A stretch of 64,000 bases of DNA from Variovorax boronicumulans (GCF_030812215.1 NZ_JAUSSG010000004.1:496001-560000), one strand, 5' to 3'. Positions 18,571-27,761 are shown, counted from the stretch's first letter. Notes: generated by a model not told the origin, from the letters alone. Translations and numbers: made by a program.

Positions 18571-19341
18571 ATGGACACCACCCAACTCTTCTCGCTGAAG
18601 GGCCGCACCGCCCTGATCACCGGCGGCTCGCGCGGCATCGGCCGCATGATCGCCGAGGGCTTTCTGGCCCAGGGCGCGCGCGTGTACATCTCGGCGCGCA
18701 AGGCCGCCGCCTGCGACCAGACCGCCAAGGAGCTCTCGGCCTTCGGCCATTGCGTCTCGCTGCCGGCGGACGTGTCCACGGTCGAAGGTGCGCAGGGCCT
18801 AGTCGATGCCTATGCGAAGCATGAAGGCTCGCTCGACATCCTGGTCAACAACGCCGGTGCCGCCTGGGGCGCGCCCTATGCGGAGTTTCCCGAGAGCGGC
18901 TGGGACAAGGTGGTCGACCTGAACCTGAAGACGCCCTTCTTCCTGACCCAGGCGCTCACGCCGATGCTCAAGAAGGCCGCGACCGATCACCTGTCGAAGG
19001 TGATCAACATCGCATCGATCGACGGCATCTCTGTGAACCCGCAGGAAACGTATTCGTATGCGGCCAGCAAGGCCGGCCTGATCCAGCTCACGCGCCGCAT
19101 GGCACTGCGCCTCGCGCAAGAGCGCATCGTGGTGAGCGCCATCGCACCGGGCGCGTTCGCCTCCGACATGAACAAGGACGCGCGCGACCACGGCGACGAG
19201 GTCAAGGGCCGCATTCCCGCAGGCCGCATCGGCACGCCGGAAGACATGGCCGGCGCCGCGATCTACCTCGCCTCGCGCGCGGGCGACTACGTGATGGGCT
19301 CCACGCTCATCGTCGACGGCGGCGTGACGCACGCGCGCTGA
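18571..19341 (+). CDS. SDR-family oxidoreductase (RhlG-like)
   Basis: This is a 256-residue classical short-chain dehydrogenase. It has the cofactor motif TGGSRGIG (residues about 18-25), NNAG near 90, a catalytic Ser in NIASIDG and YSYAASKAG (YxxxK, about residue 168). The C-terminal block ends IVDGGVTHAR. The overall pattern resembles RhlG-type beta-ketoacyl reductases, which are NADPH-dependent, but the real substrate is unknown. It has a good AGGAGA ribosome binding site, partly inside an inverted repeat. It stands alone, followed by a dispersed-type hairpin repeat and a convergent dehydratase gene. Confidence 0.87.
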   Translation: MDTTQLFSLKGRTALITGGSRGIGRMIAEGFLAQGARVYISARKAAACDQTAKELSAFGHCVSLPADVSTVEGAQGLVDAYAKHEGSLDILVNNAGAAWGAPYAEFPESGWDKVVDLNLKTPFFLTQALTPMLKKAATDHLSKVINIASIDGISVNPQETYSYAASKAGLIQLTRRMALRLAQERIVVSAIAPGAFASDMNKDARDHGDEVKGRIPAGRIGTPEDMAGAAIYLASRAGDYVMGSTLIVDGGVTHAR

Positions 19342-19366
19342 GCGCCTGAAGCTTGCAGAAATAAAA

Positions 19367-19430
19367 AGCCGTTCACGCTGAGCCTGTCGAAGCGCCGCGC
19401 AAGGCTTCGACAAGTTCAGCCCGAACGGCT
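19367..19430. repeat. Imperfect 27-bp inverted repeat between convergent genes
   Basis: The arms 19367-19393 (beginning AGCCGTTC, ending TGTCGAAGC) and 19404-19430 (beginning GCTTCGACA, ending CGAACGGCT) pair with few mismatches around a 10-nt loop. It sits between the convergent SDR and dehydratase genes and could end transcription from both sides. GAGCCTGTCGAAGC-type repeats are, from memory, dispersed widely in proteobacterial genomes. Confidence 0.7.
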
Positions 19431-19445
19431 GTGGCTCTTACGGGG

Positions 19446-21284
19446 TCAGTGGTTGTCGCGCGGCACGCCGAAGGTGGCGTGAATCTTCTGGTACTTGATC
19501 GCCGGCTTGAGCACCATGCCCTCGGAAAGCTCATCGACCACCGCGCGCTGGATCTCCTGCCACGGCGTCTGGCTCGGCGGGTACGCATAGCCGCCGGCGG
19601 CCTCGAGCTTCTGGCGGCGCTTGGCCAGCTCTTCGTCGGAGACCAGCATGTTCGCGGTGCGCTTCTTCAAATCGATGCGCACGCGGTCGCCGGTCTTCAG
19701 CAACGCCAATGCACCGCCCGTCGCGGCCTCGGGCGAGGCATTCAGGATCGATGGCGACCCCGACGTACCCGACTGCCGTCCATCGCCAATGCAGGGCAGC
19801 GCAGTGATGCCCTTCTTCAGCAGGTAGGCCGGCGCCCGCATGTTCACCACCTCGGCCGCGCCGGGGTAGCCGACCGGCCCGACGCCGCGCATGAACAGGA
19901 TGCTGTGCGCGTCGATCTTCATCTTCGGATCGTCGATGCGGCGGTGATAGTCCTCGGGTCCGTCGAACACCACGGCCGTACCTTCGAAGGCCATCGGGTC
20001 GGCCGGGTCCTCCAGGTAACGGCTGTGGAACTCGGGCGTGATCACGCTGGTCTTCATGATCGCGGAGTCGAAGAGGTTGCCGCTGAAATCGAGGAAGCCG
20101 GCGTTCTTCATCATCGGCTTGGCATACGGGAAGATCACCTTCCGGTCTTCGGTGAAGCGGCCTTCGCAGTTCTCGATGATCGTCTTGCCGTTGACGGTGA
20201 GCGCAGGCTGGATCTTGCCCTTGGCGATCAGCTCGGCCACCACGGCCGGCACGCCGCCCGCGCGGTAGTAGTCCTCGCCCAAATACTCGCCCGCAGGCTG
20301 CAGGTTGACCAGCAGCGGAATCTTGTAGCCGTGCTTTTCCCAGTCGCCGGTGGTCAGCGGAACGCCGATGTGGCGCGCGATGGCGTTCAGGTGGATCGGT
20401 GCGTTGGTCGAACCGCCGATGGCCGAGTTCACGACGATCGCGTTCTCGAAGGCGGCGCGCGTCAGGATGTCCGAGGGCTTGAGGTTCTCGCGCACCATCT
20501 CGACGATGCGCTTGCCGGTCATGTAGGCCATTTCCTGGCGGTCGCGGTACGGCGCGGGAATCGCGGCGCTGCCGGGCAGCGTCATGCCGAGCGCCTCGGC
20601 CAGCGAGTTCATCGTGGAGGCCGTGCCCATGGTGTTGCAGTGGCCGGTCGATGGCGCCGAAGACGCCACGAGCTTCAGGAAACCGGTCTCGTCGATCTCG
20701 CCCGCGGCCAGCAGCTCGCGCGCCTTCCAGACGATGGTGCCCGAGCCCGTGCGCTCGCCCTTGTACCAGCCGTTGAGCATCGGCCCGGAGTTCAGCGCAA
20801 TGGCCGGGATGTCGACCGTGGCCGCGGCCATCAGCTGCGCCGGCGTGGTCTTGTCGCAGCCGGTGGTCAGCACCACGCCGTCGAGCGGGTAGCCATAAAG
20901 AATTTCGACCAGCGAGAGGTACTGCAGGTTGCGGTCGAGCGAAGCGGTCGGGCGCTTGCAGGTCTCCTGGATCGGATGGATCGGAAACTCGAACGCGATG
21001 CCGCCCGCGTCGCGGATGCCCTCGCGCACGCGCTCGGCCAGCACCAGGTGATGGCGGTTGCAGGGCGCGATGTCGGAGCCCGTCTGCGCGATGCCGATGA
21101 TCGGACGGCCCGATTGCAGTTCGTCGAGGCCGAGGCCGAAGTTCATGGTGCGCTCGATGTAGAGCGCCGTCATGTCGGTGTTGGCCGGGTTGTCGAACCA
21201 CTCCTGCGAGCGCAGCTTGAGCGCGCCCCCGGATTTCCTCGACGCACTCTTGGACTTGGACGTGGGGCTTTTCTTCTTGCTCAT
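19446..21284 (-). CDS. IlvD/Edd-family sugar-acid dehydratase
   Basis: The 612-residue protein belongs to the Fe-S dehydratases that turn aldonates into 2-keto-3-deoxy acids (L-arabinonate or D-xylonate dehydratase type) or act in branched-chain amino acid synthesis. Cluster and substrate motifs are present: [30 protein letters not shown] and [16 protein letters not shown]. Residues 1-20 form a Lys/Ser-rich tail not found in IlvD. A sugar-acid substrate is preferred over dihydroxyisovalerate because it sits with a GntR/FCD regulator, a D-erythronate dehydrogenase-like gene and a CUT1 importer. The ATG at 21284 overlaps the preceding stop as TGATG, indicating coupling. The exact substrate is not resolvable. 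Confidence 0.88.
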   Translation of the reverse strand: MSKKKSPTSKSKSASRKSGGALKLRSQEWFDNPANTDMTALYIERTMNFGLGLDELQSGRPIIGIAQTGSDIAPCNRHHLVLAERVREGIRDAGGIAFEFPIHPIQETCKRPTASLDRNLQYLSLVEILYGYPLDGVVLTTGCDKTTPAQLMAAATVDIPAIALNSGPMLNGWYKGERTGSGTIVWKARELLAAGEIDETGFLKLVASSAPSTGHCNTMGTASTMNSLAEALGMTLPGSAAIPAPYRDRQEMAYMTGKRIVEMVRENLKPSDILTRAAFENAIVVNSAIGGSTNAPIHLNAIARHIGVPLTTGDWEKHGYKIPLLVNLQPAGEYLGEDYYRAGGVPAVVAELIAKGKIQPALTVNGKTIIENCEGRFTEDRKVIFPYAKPMMKNAGFLDFSGNLFDSAIMKTSVITPEFHSRYLEDPADPMAFEGTAVVFDGPEDYHRRIDDPKMKIDAHSILFMRGVGPVGYPGAAEVVNMRAPAYLLKKGITALPCIGDGRQSGTSGSPSILNASPEAATGGALALLKTGDRVRIDLKKRTANMLVSDEELAKRRQKLEAAGGYAYPPSQTPWQEIQRAVVDELSEGMVLKPAIKYQKIHATFGVPRDNH

Positions 21285-22300
21285 CAGGACATTCCCTTCA
21301 GGGTTTCTGCCGCATTCGGAAGCGCGGCGCAATCGGCGATGTATTGGCGAATGATGTCTGCGAAATTCTCGTGCGGATGGAGACCGAGCCGCGCCGCGCG
21401 CTCGGCCGTGGCGCCCGCGGGCCAGTTGGCCACGATGCCGGCGATGCGCTCGTCGCGCTCAAAGCGCACCAGCGCGCGCACCTTGGGGCCGGCCACTTCC
21501 TCGAGTGCATCGAGCATGTCGCTCACGCGCACGTTGAGCGCCGGCAGGTTGAGCGCGGCGCGCCCGCCGAAGGCCTCGCGGCTGGCTTCATAGACGGCGA
21601 TGAGGCCATCGACCGTGTGGGCCGGCGAAGTCATCGGGTGCGACACGTCGGGCGACACCGGGCAGATCGATTCCACGCCCGCGAGCGGCTCGCGGATGAT
21701 GCCGCTGAAGAACGACGACGCGGCACCGTTCGGGCGGCCCGGCCGCACGGTGACGGTCATGAGTCGCGCGGCGCGGCCGTCGATGTAGCCCTTGCGCGTG
21801 TAGTCGGAAATGAGGTGCTCGCACACCAGCTTCTGCGTGCCGTAGGAGGTCTGCGGCAGCGGCAGCGTGTCGTCGGCCACCAGCGTGGGCAGCGGCACCG
21901 AGGGGTCGGGCCCGAACACCGCGACCGAGCTGGAGAACACCAGCCGCGTCACCTTGCCGCCCGCACCGACGTTGGCGCGCAGCGCATCGAGCAGTGCGCG
22001 CGTGCTGTCGAGGTTGGAGCGCAGGCCGAGTTCGAAGTCGGCCTCGCATTCGCCCGACACGGCCGAGGCAAGATGGAACACGCCGTCGAAGGCTTCCGTC
22101 TTCAGCGCCTCGGTCTGCGCAAGCAGCGGGCCGGTGCGGGCCTCGACGCGGGCATCGGCCAGCAGGTCGGCCGGCGGCGGCGCGATGTCGGTCAGCACCA
22201 GCCGCTCGATGCGCTGGCCGGCCAGCGTGCCGCGCGCGAGCAGCGCACGTGCAAGTCGGGAGCCGACGAAGCCGCCGCCTCCGGTGATCAACAGTTTCAT
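21284..22300 (-). CDS. denD: D-erythronate dehydrogenase-like NAD-dependent SDR
   Basis: The 338-residue extended SDR has the Rossmann motif [11 protein letters not shown] (about residues 7-17) and the YGTQKLVCE catalytic block (YxxxK, near residue 155). Characteristic family blocks are [20 protein letters not shown] and [15 protein letters not shown]. These match, as I remember them, the DenD family, which oxidises D-erythronate to 2-keto-D-erythronate, although other C4 or C5 sugar acids are possible. The start overlaps the regulator stop by ATGA and the stop overlaps the dehydratase start by TGATG. The three therefore form a coupled gntR-denD-dehydratase operon. The symbol is assigned by family resemblance. 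Confidence 0.75.
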   Translation of the reverse strand: MKLLITGGGGFVGSRLARALLARGTLAGQRIERLVLTDIAPPPADLLADARVEARTGPLLAQTEALKTEAFDGVFHLASAVSGECEADFELGLRSNLDSTRALLDALRANVGAGGKVTRLVFSSSVAVFGPDPSVPLPTLVADDTLPLPQTSYGTQKLVCEHLISDYTRKGYIDGRAARLMTVTVRPGRPNGAASSFFSGIIREPLAGVESICPVSPDVSHPMTSPAHTVDGLIAVYEASREAFGGRAALNLPALNVRVSDMLDALEEVAGPKVRALVRFERDERIAGIVANWPAGATAERAARLGLHPHENFADIIRQYIADCAALPNAAETLKGMS

Positions 22301-23151
22301 GGGGTGTCCCTTTTCGTCCTCTTGGTGGTGCCGGTTGTGCGTTTGGCGGTGGTTGCGGGCGCGGCATTGCGCATCGCGCGCGCCGCGGCACGACGGCGCT
22401 GCCCCGTGATGACCCCGCCTTCGACGAGCCGCTGCTCGCCGCGGATCAGGTGTTGCGTCGCGTGATGCCGCGCAGCCACGGGGTCGCGCGCCGCGATGGC
22501 CTCGACGATGGCGCGGTGCTCGTTCTGCACCGCCTCCATGAAGTCGAGCCGGCGCGCCTCGTTGCCGCGCGTGATGCGCATGCCTTCGCGCAGGTACTGC
22601 TCGAGAAAACCGAGCAACAAACGGAACTGCGGATTGCCGGTGGCCTCGCCGATCACACGATGGAAGGCGAGGTCTTCGGCCACGCCGTCCTGTCCTGCCG
22701 CCGCAGCCGTGTCGATGGCCTTCAGTGCGCGCCGCAGCGCCGCGATCTGGCTGCGCGTTGCGCGCTTGGCCGCGAGCGCGGCGATCTCGCCTTCGAGCAC
22801 GCGACGCACCTCGACCACATGGACCACCGCCTGCACCGACTCGAGCACCGCGGGGTCGAAAGCGAGCGGACGGTTCAGCGGCGCCTGCGCCACGAAGCAG
22901 CCGAGGCCCTGCCGCGAAGTGACCAGCGCTTGCGACTTGAGCTGGTGCACCGCCTCGCGCACCACGGTGCGCGAGACGCCGTGCGAGGCCGCGAGTTGCT
23001 GTTCGGTGGGGAGCCGATCGCCGGGTCGCAGCGCGCCTGTTTCGATCTGCGCAGCCAGCCGCGAAGCGAGCCGGTCAGACAGGCGGTCCGTGACCAGAGG
23101 AAAGGATTCTGAGAGGGCGGAGGCCTGCACGGCAGCGGGGAAGTGGAGCAC
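22297..23151 (-). CDS. GntR-family regulator, FadR/FCD subfamily
   Basis: The protein has an N-terminal winged HTH (LRPGDRLPTEQQLAASHGVS then RTVVREAVHQL) and a C-terminal all-helical FCD domain. This domain carries the metal/ligand residues DLAFHRVIGEATGN and EHRAIVEAI with a later His. FCD regulators usually sense sugar acids or other carboxylates. A basic Lys/Arg/Thr-rich tail follows. The start is uncertain: GTG codons at 23151 and 23130 and a TTG at 23172 are in frame, and none has a clear ribosome binding site. It overlaps denD by ATGA and faces the transporter operon. It probably represses both directions through the repeats at 23161-23231. Confidence 0.85.
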   Translation of the reverse strand: MLHFPAAVQASALSESFPLVTDRLSDRLASRLAAQIETGALRPGDRLPTEQQLAASHGVSRTVVREAVHQLKSQALVTSRQGLGCFVAQAPLNRPLAFDPAVLESVQAVVHVVEVRRVLEGEIAALAAKRATRSQIAALRRALKAIDTAAAAGQDGVAEDLAFHRVIGEATGNPQFRLLLGFLEQYLREGMRITRGNEARRLDFMEAVQNEHRAIVEAIAARDPVAARHHATQHLIRGEQRLVEGGVITGQRRRAAARAMRNAAPATTAKRTTGTTKRTKRDTP

Positions 23152-23160
23152 GGTTATCGG

Positions 23161-23231
23161 GTCATCATACAAGTCAACCGGGATTTTCTCGTACCGGTTT
23201 GCCCTGATACCGGTTTCAAAAACGAGTACCG
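23161..23231. promoter_or_regulatory. Candidate GntR operator with direct repeats
   Basis: TACCGGTTT occurs at 23192-23200 and again at 23208-23216, 16 bp apart. GTACCG appears at 23226-23231 and AACCGG near 23176. The ACCGGT core is itself palindromic. The cluster lies between the divergent regulator and the ABC transporter genes, which is where an autoregulator would bind. Confidence 0.45.
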
Positions 23232-23306
23232 ATACTGCGCGGGCTGCGATGCGGAGGTCTCCGTGTTGCTTGGCTTTCCTTCCCGCGATTTGTCAGGACT
23301 CCTTGC

Positions 23307-24380
23307 ATGGCCAGTGTCACGATTCAGGCGGTCAAGAAGCGATTCGGCGAGGTCGCCATCCTTCACGGGGTGGACATCGACATTGCCGACGGTTCGTTCA
23401 CGGTGCTGGTGGGCCCCTCGGGCTGCGGCAAGTCGACCTTGCTGCGCATGATCGCGGGGCTGGAGGAGATTCACGGCGGCGAGATCCGCATCGGCGAACG
23501 CCGCGTGAACGACCTGCCACCCAAGGAACGCGACATCGCGATGGTGTTCCAGAACTACGCGCTCTATCCGCACATGACGGTGCGCGACAACATGGCTTTC
23601 GCCCTCTCGCTCGCGAAGATGGACAAGGCCACCATCGACACCAAGGTGCAGCGCGCGGCCGAGATCCTTGCGCTTGCGCCGCTGCTGGAGCGCTATCCGC
23701 GCCAGCTCTCGGGCGGCCAGCGGCAGCGCGTGGCGATGGGGCGCGCGATCGTGCGCGATCCGCAGGTTTTTCTTTTCGACGAACCGCTGTCCAACCTCGA
23801 TGCCAAGCTGCGCGTGGCGATGCGCAGCGAGATCAAGGAACTGCACCAGCGCCTGAAGACCACCTCCATCTACGTCACCCACGACCAGATCGAAGCCATG
23901 ACCATGGGCGACAAGATCGTGGTGATGCGCGACGGCCGCATCGAGCAGACCGGCAGCCCGCTGGAGCTGTACGACCACCCGGCCAACCAGTTCGTCGCGG
24001 GCTTCATCGGCTCCCCGGCCATGAACTTCTTGCCCGGTACGCTGCGGCGCGCGGGCGGTGCGGCGCATGTCGAACTGCCTGACGGCACGCGGCTCGATGC
24101 CCCCATTCATGCAGGCGGCACCGACGGCCAGCCCGTGGTGTACGGCACGCGCCCCGAGCACCTGACGCTCGGCGACAGCGGCGGCATTCCGTCGCGCGTG
24201 GTGGTGATGGAGCCGACCGGCATGGACACCTTCGTCGCGTGTCGCCACGAAGGCGCCGAGCTCTCGGCCGTGTTCCGCGAGCGCTACGACTTCGCGCCGG
24301 GCAGCACGATCCATCTCTTGCCCGACCTGGCGCGCGCGCACCTGTTCGATGCCGCTACCGGCTTGCGCCTGGTCGCCTGA
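23307..24380 (+). CDS. CUT1 ABC transporter ATP-binding protein (UgpC/MalK type)
   Basis: The 357-residue ATPase powers carbohydrate-type import. Walker [10 protein letters not shown] (about residues 37-45), signature [14 protein letters not shown] and Walker [17 protein letters not shown] are canonical, followed by the H-loop in YVTHDQIEA. The C-terminal TOBE/OB region (residues about 235-357) is the regulatory part typical of UgpC/MsmK. It is the first gene of the importer operon, 45 bp ahead of the binding protein. It probably brings in the sugar acid or related polyol degraded by the divergent denD/dehydratase operon. Confidence 0.93.
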   Translation: MASVTIQAVKKRFGEVAILHGVDIDIADGSFTVLVGPSGCGKSTLLRMIAGLEEIHGGEIRIGERRVNDLPPKERDIAMVFQNYALYPHMTVRDNMAFALSLAKMDKATIDTKVQRAAEILALAPLLERYPRQLSGGQRQRVAMGRAIVRDPQVFLFDEPLSNLDAKLRVAMRSEIKELHQRLKTTSIYVTHDQIEAMTMGDKIVVMRDGRIEQTGSPLELYDHPANQFVAGFIGSPAMNFLPGTLRRAGGAAHVELPDGTRLDAPIHAGGTDGQPVVYGTRPEHLTLGDSGGIPSRVVVMEPTGMDTFVACRHEGAELSAVFRERYDFAPGSTIHLLPDLARAHLFDAATGLRLVA

Positions 24381-24424
24381 TTTCTTGGGTTCACACCGGT
24401 CCGTTTACAACGAAGGAGACAGCC

Positions 24425-25753
24425 ATGAGTGATTTCAATCGCCGCAAGTTTCTCGAGGGTTCGGCCGGCGTTGCCGCTGCCGCGACTGTCGGCACGGGCA
24501 GCGCCCTGTTCGCACCGTTCGCGCAAGCCCAGAACCTGACGTTCAAGCCCGAGAAGGGCGCCAAGCTGCGCGTGCTGCGATGGAGCCGCTTCGTGCAGGG
24601 CGACATCGATGCCTACATGGCCAACGTCAAGAAGTTCACCGAGGCCACGGGCGTCGAAGTGCGCGTGGACAACGAAGGCTGGGAAGACGTGCGCCCGAAG
24701 GCCGCGGTGGCCGCCAACACCGGCGCAGGCCCCGACATCATCCTGTCGACCAACGACGACGCCAACCTCTATCCCGACAAGCTGCTCGACGTGACGGACC
24801 TCGCCGAATACCTCGGCAAGAAATACGGCGGCTGGTACCCGGCCGGCGAAGCCTTCATGCGCCCCGACGGCAAGAAGTGGCTGGGCCTGCCGCTGGGCGC
24901 CTCGGGTTCGCTCATCGTGTACCGCGAGAGCATGGTCAAGGCCGCGGGCTTCGCGACCTTCCCCAAGACCACCGACGACTTCCTGAAGCTCTACAAGGCG
25001 CTGAAGGAAAAGGGCACGCCCGGCGGCATGGCGCTGGGCAACGCGACCGGCGACAGCACCTGGTGCAACTGGCTCATCTGGTCGCACGGCGGCAAGCTGG
25101 TCGACAAGAGCAACAAGGTGGTGATCGACAGCCCCGAGACGCTGAAGGCGCTGGAGTACGGCAAGGAGCTCTACGCCAACTTCATTCCGGGCACGCTCTC
25201 GTGGCTGGACCCGAACAACAACAAGGCCTTCCTCGACGGGCAGATCAGCGTCACCAACAACGGCATCTCGATCTACTACGCGGCCAAGAATTCGGCCGAT
25301 CCCAAGGTCAAGGAAATGGCCGCGGACATCAACCACGCGGTGTTCCCCATCGGCCCGGTCGGCGTGCCGACGGAGTCGCACCTGTTCTTCAACCAGATGG
25401 TCATGAAGTACACGAAATTCCCGCAGGCGGCCAAGGAGTTCCTGCGCTTCATGATGGAGAAGGAACAGTTCGATCCGTGGCTGCAGGGCGGCGGCGGCTA
25501 CGTGGCGCAGCCCCTGCGCTTCTACGAGAACAGCGCGATCTGGAGCTCCGATCCGAAGAACCTGCCCTACCGCGACTCGGTGAAGAACCTGCGCCCGGCC
25601 GGCTATGACGGCAAGCTGGGCTACGCGTCGGCGGGCGCCGCAGCGGACTTCATCATTCCGAACATGGTGGCCGAGGCCGCGAGCGGGTCGAAGACGCCGA
25701 AGGAAGCGGCCGAGCGCGCGCAGAAGCGTGCCGAGCGCTACTACAAGGTCTGA
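24425..25753 (+). CDS. Extracellular sugar-type solute-binding protein
   Basis: The 442-residue family-1 binding protein captures the ligand in the periplasm. The N-terminus has a twin-arginine-like signal (FNRRKFLEGSAGVAAAATVG, cleavage near AQAQN around residue 40), suggesting Tat export of a folded protein. The mature part resembles UgpB/MalE lobes. The ATG at 24425 follows GAAGGAGA. It lies between the ATPase and permease genes of the importer. The presumed ligand is a sugar acid or polyol, judged only from the adjoining catabolic genes. Confidence 0.9.
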   Translation: MSDFNRRKFLEGSAGVAAAATVGTGSALFAPFAQAQNLTFKPEKGAKLRVLRWSRFVQGDIDAYMANVKKFTEATGVEVRVDNEGWEDVRPKAAVAANTGAGPDIILSTNDDANLYPDKLLDVTDLAEYLGKKYGGWYPAGEAFMRPDGKKWLGLPLGASGSLIVYRESMVKAAGFATFPKTTDDFLKLYKALKEKGTPGGMALGNATGDSTWCNWLIWSHGGKLVDKSNKVVIDSPETLKALEYGKELYANFIPGTLSWLDPNNNKAFLDGQISVTNNGISIYYAAKNSADPKVKEMAADINHAVFPIGPVGVPTESHLFFNQMVMKYTKFPQAAKEFLRFMMEKEQFDPWLQGGGGYVAQPLRFYENSAIWSSDPKNLPYRDSVKNLRPAGYDGKLGYASAGAAADFIIPNMVAEAASGSKTPKEAAERAQKRAERYYKV

Positions 25754-25787
25754 TCTTCTTTTCAACTCCACCTGAAGCAGCCCGCCC

Positions 25788-26696
25788 ATGACGCTCCTTG
25801 CCCGGTTCCAGAACAGCCGCAACGCACTTGGCCTGGCGTTCATGTTTCCGGCGGCGGTGCTGCTGCTCCTGTTCCTGACCTACCCGCTCGGCCTGGGCAC
25901 CTACCTCGGCTTCACCGATGCCAAGGTGGGCCGCTCGGGCCAGTGGATCGGGCTGGAGAACTACGAGTACCTGTGGGGCGACGCCGTGACGCGGCTCGCC
26001 CTCTTCAACACGCTCTTCTACACAACGGTGGCGAGCGTGTTCAAGTTCTTCCTGGGGCTGTGGCTCGCGATCCTCCTGAACCGGAACATCCGCTTCAAGA
26101 CCTTCTTCCGCGCGGTGATCCTGCTGCCGTACATCGTGCCGACGGCGCTCTCGGCCATCGCGTTCTGGTGGATCTACGACTCGCAGTTCTCCATCATCAG
26201 CTGGGCGCTGATGAAGATGGGGCTCATCGACCAGTACATCGACTTCCTCGGCTCCGAGTGGAACGCACGCATCGCGGTGATCATCGCGAACGTGTGGCGC
26301 GGCGTGCCTTTCGTGGCGATCACGCTGCTGGCAGGGCTGCAGACGATCTCGCCCTCCTACTACGAAGCCTCCGCCATCGACGGCGCGACGCCGTGGCAGC
26401 AGTTCCGCCACGTCACGATGCCGCTGCTCACGCCGATCATCGCGGTGGTCATGACCTTCTCGGTGCTGTTCACCTTCACCGACTTCCAGCTGATCTACGT
26501 CATCACGCGCGGCGGCCCGCTGAACGCCACGCACCTGATGGCCACGCTGTCGTTCCAGCGCGCCATTTCGGGCGGTGCGCTCGGCGAAGGCGCGGCCATC
26601 GCGATCGCGATGGTGCCGTTCCTGCTGGCGTGCGTGATGTTCAGTTTCTTCGGCCTGCAGCGGCGTGCGTGGCAGCAGGGTGGTTCGGACAAATGA
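25788..26696 (+). CDS. ABC transporter permease, MalF/UgpA type
   Basis: The 302-residue inner-membrane permease has about six transmembrane segments and the EAA loop EASAIDGATPWQQFRHVTMP (about residues 197-216) that contacts the ATPase. It is the first permease of the CUT1 importer and starts 34 bp after the binding protein stop. A 22-codon ORF, not the second permease, follows it directly. Confidence 0.92.
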   Translation: MTLLARFQNSRNALGLAFMFPAAVLLLLFLTYPLGLGTYLGFTDAKVGRSGQWIGLENYEYLWGDAVTRLALFNTLFYTTVASVFKFFLGLWLAILLNRNIRFKTFFRAVILLPYIVPTALSAIAFWWIYDSQFSIISWALMKMGLIDQYIDFLGSEWNARIAVIIANVWRGVPFVAITLLAGLQTISPSYYEASAIDGATPWQQFRHVTMPLLTPIIAVVMTFSVLFTFTDFQLIYVITRGGPLNATHLMATLSFQRAISGGALGEGAAIAIAMVPFLLACVMFSFFGLQRRAWQQGGSDK

Positions 26697-26706
26697 GGAA
26701 ATTCCA

Positions 26707-26775
26707 ATGAGCGTCGCGCCGGGCCGCCCCAAGCAAGCTCGCACCGCAGTGCGAAGCACGGAGGTTTTCAAATGA
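26707..26775 (+). CDS. 22-residue ORF within a repeat-like spacer, coupled to the next permease
   Basis: The ORF runs ATG-AGC-GTC to TGA and encodes MSVAPGRPKQ followed by ARTAVRSTEVFK, a strongly basic peptide. AGGAAA lies 5 nt upstream as a possible ribosome binding site. Its stop overlaps the ATG of the second permease as ATGA (26772-26775), an arrangement typical of translational coupling. The DNA holds a small hairpin (TCGCAC-CGCA-GTGCGA, about 26739-26754). It resembles intergenic elements I recall from Variovorax and Acidovorax genomes. The peptide itself may have no function; its translation may simply carry ribosomes across the spacer. Confidence 0.5.
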   Translation: MSVAPGRPKQARTAVRSTEVFK

Positions 26776-27647
26776 GCAACGCCGGCCAGGTCGACACCGT
26801 CGGCATGAGCTACCTCGACACGATCCCGCGCAAGGCGGTGACCGTGTACCTGCCGCTCGTGGTCTTCCTCATCGTGCTGCTGTTCCCGTTCTACTGGATG
26901 GCCATCACCTCGGTGAAGCCCGATGCCGAGCTGCTCTCGCGCGAAGGCAATCCGTTCTGGGTGATCAACCCGACGCTCTCGCATTTCTACAAGCTGCTGT
27001 TCGAGACCTCGTACCCGCAGTGGCTCTGGAACACGGTGCTGGTGTCGGTGGTGTCGACCTTCGTGTCGCTCGCGGCCTCGGTGTTCGCGGCCTACGCCAT
27101 CGAGCGGCTGCGCTTCAAGGGATCGAAGCATGTGGGCCTCTCGATCTTTCTCGCGTACATGGTGCCGCCGTCGATCCTGTTCATTCCGCTCGCGAACGTG
27201 GTGTTCAACCTCGGCCTCTTCGACACGCGCTGGGCGCTGATCCTCACCTACCCGACCTTCCTCATTCCCTTCTGCACCTGGCTGCTGATGGGCTACTTCC
27301 GCTCGATCCCGGCCGAGCTGGAAGAATGCGCGCTCATCGACGGCGCGAGCCGCTGGCAGATCCTCGTGAAGATCGTGCTGCCGCTCGCGGTGCCGGGGCT
27401 CATCTCGGCGGGCATCTTCGCGTTCACGCTGTCGTGGAACGAGTTCATCTACGCGCTCACCTTCATCTCGTCGTCGGAGGTGAAGACGCTGCCGGTCGGC
27501 GTGGTGACCGAGCTGGTGCAGGGCGACGTGTACCAGTGGGGACCGCTCATGGCCGGCGCGCTGCTGGGCTCGCTGCCGGTGGCGTTCATCTACTCGTTCT
27601 TCGTCGAGTACTACGTGTCGGGGATGACCGGGTCGGTCAAGGAATAG
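26772..27647 (+). CDS. ABC transporter permease, MalG/UgpE type
   Basis: This is a 291-residue permease with six predicted membrane segments and the EAA motif EECALIDGASRWQILVKIVL (about residues 184-203). It is the second permease of the CUT1 importer. The ATG at 26772 overlaps the stop of the 22-codon ORF. A start at MSYLD (about codon 12) is possible but less likely. It ends the operon ahead of a large inverted repeat. Confidence 0.92.
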   Translation: MSNAGQVDTVGMSYLDTIPRKAVTVYLPLVVFLIVLLFPFYWMAITSVKPDAELLSREGNPFWVINPTLSHFYKLLFETSYPQWLWNTVLVSVVSTFVSLAASVFAAYAIERLRFKGSKHVGLSIFLAYMVPPSILFIPLANVVFNLGLFDTRWALILTYPTFLIPFCTWLLMGYFRSIPAELEECALIDGASRWQILVKIVLPLAVPGLISAGIFAFTLSWNEFIYALTFISSSEVKTLPVGVVTELVQGDVYQWGPLMAGALLGSLPVAFIYSFFVEYYVSGMTGSVKE

Positions 27648-27659
27648 CGCGAAGCCCAT

Positions 27660-27760
27660 ACGGGTTCGCAATCGAAGCGAGAACAAGGCGCGAAGCCGCA
27701 GACAGTGCTGACGCACGGCAAGGCGAAGCAACGCGGTTATCGCTTCGATTGCGAGCCCGT
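27660..27760. repeat. Long-arm inverted repeat filling a convergent intergenic gap
   Basis: ACGGGTTCGCAATCGAAGCG (27660-27679) pairs with CGCTTCGATTGCGAGCCCGT (27741-27760) with one mismatch around a 61-nt loop. The loop itself contains GAACAAGGCGCGAAG and GGCAAGGCGAAGCAACGC. It occupies almost the whole space between the convergent permease (stop 27647) and peptidase (stop 27762) genes. A bidirectional terminator role is likely. Confidence 0.65.
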
Positions 27761-27761
27761 G

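Noticed and set aside
19431..21593. A 720-codon plus-strand ORF
   Set aside because: It is opposite the Fe-S dehydratase gene and lacks motifs.
25653..27731. A 692-codon minus-strand ORF rich in Arg, Glu and His
   Set aside because: It lies opposite two clear permease genes; the charged composition comes from reverse-reading hydrophobic codons.
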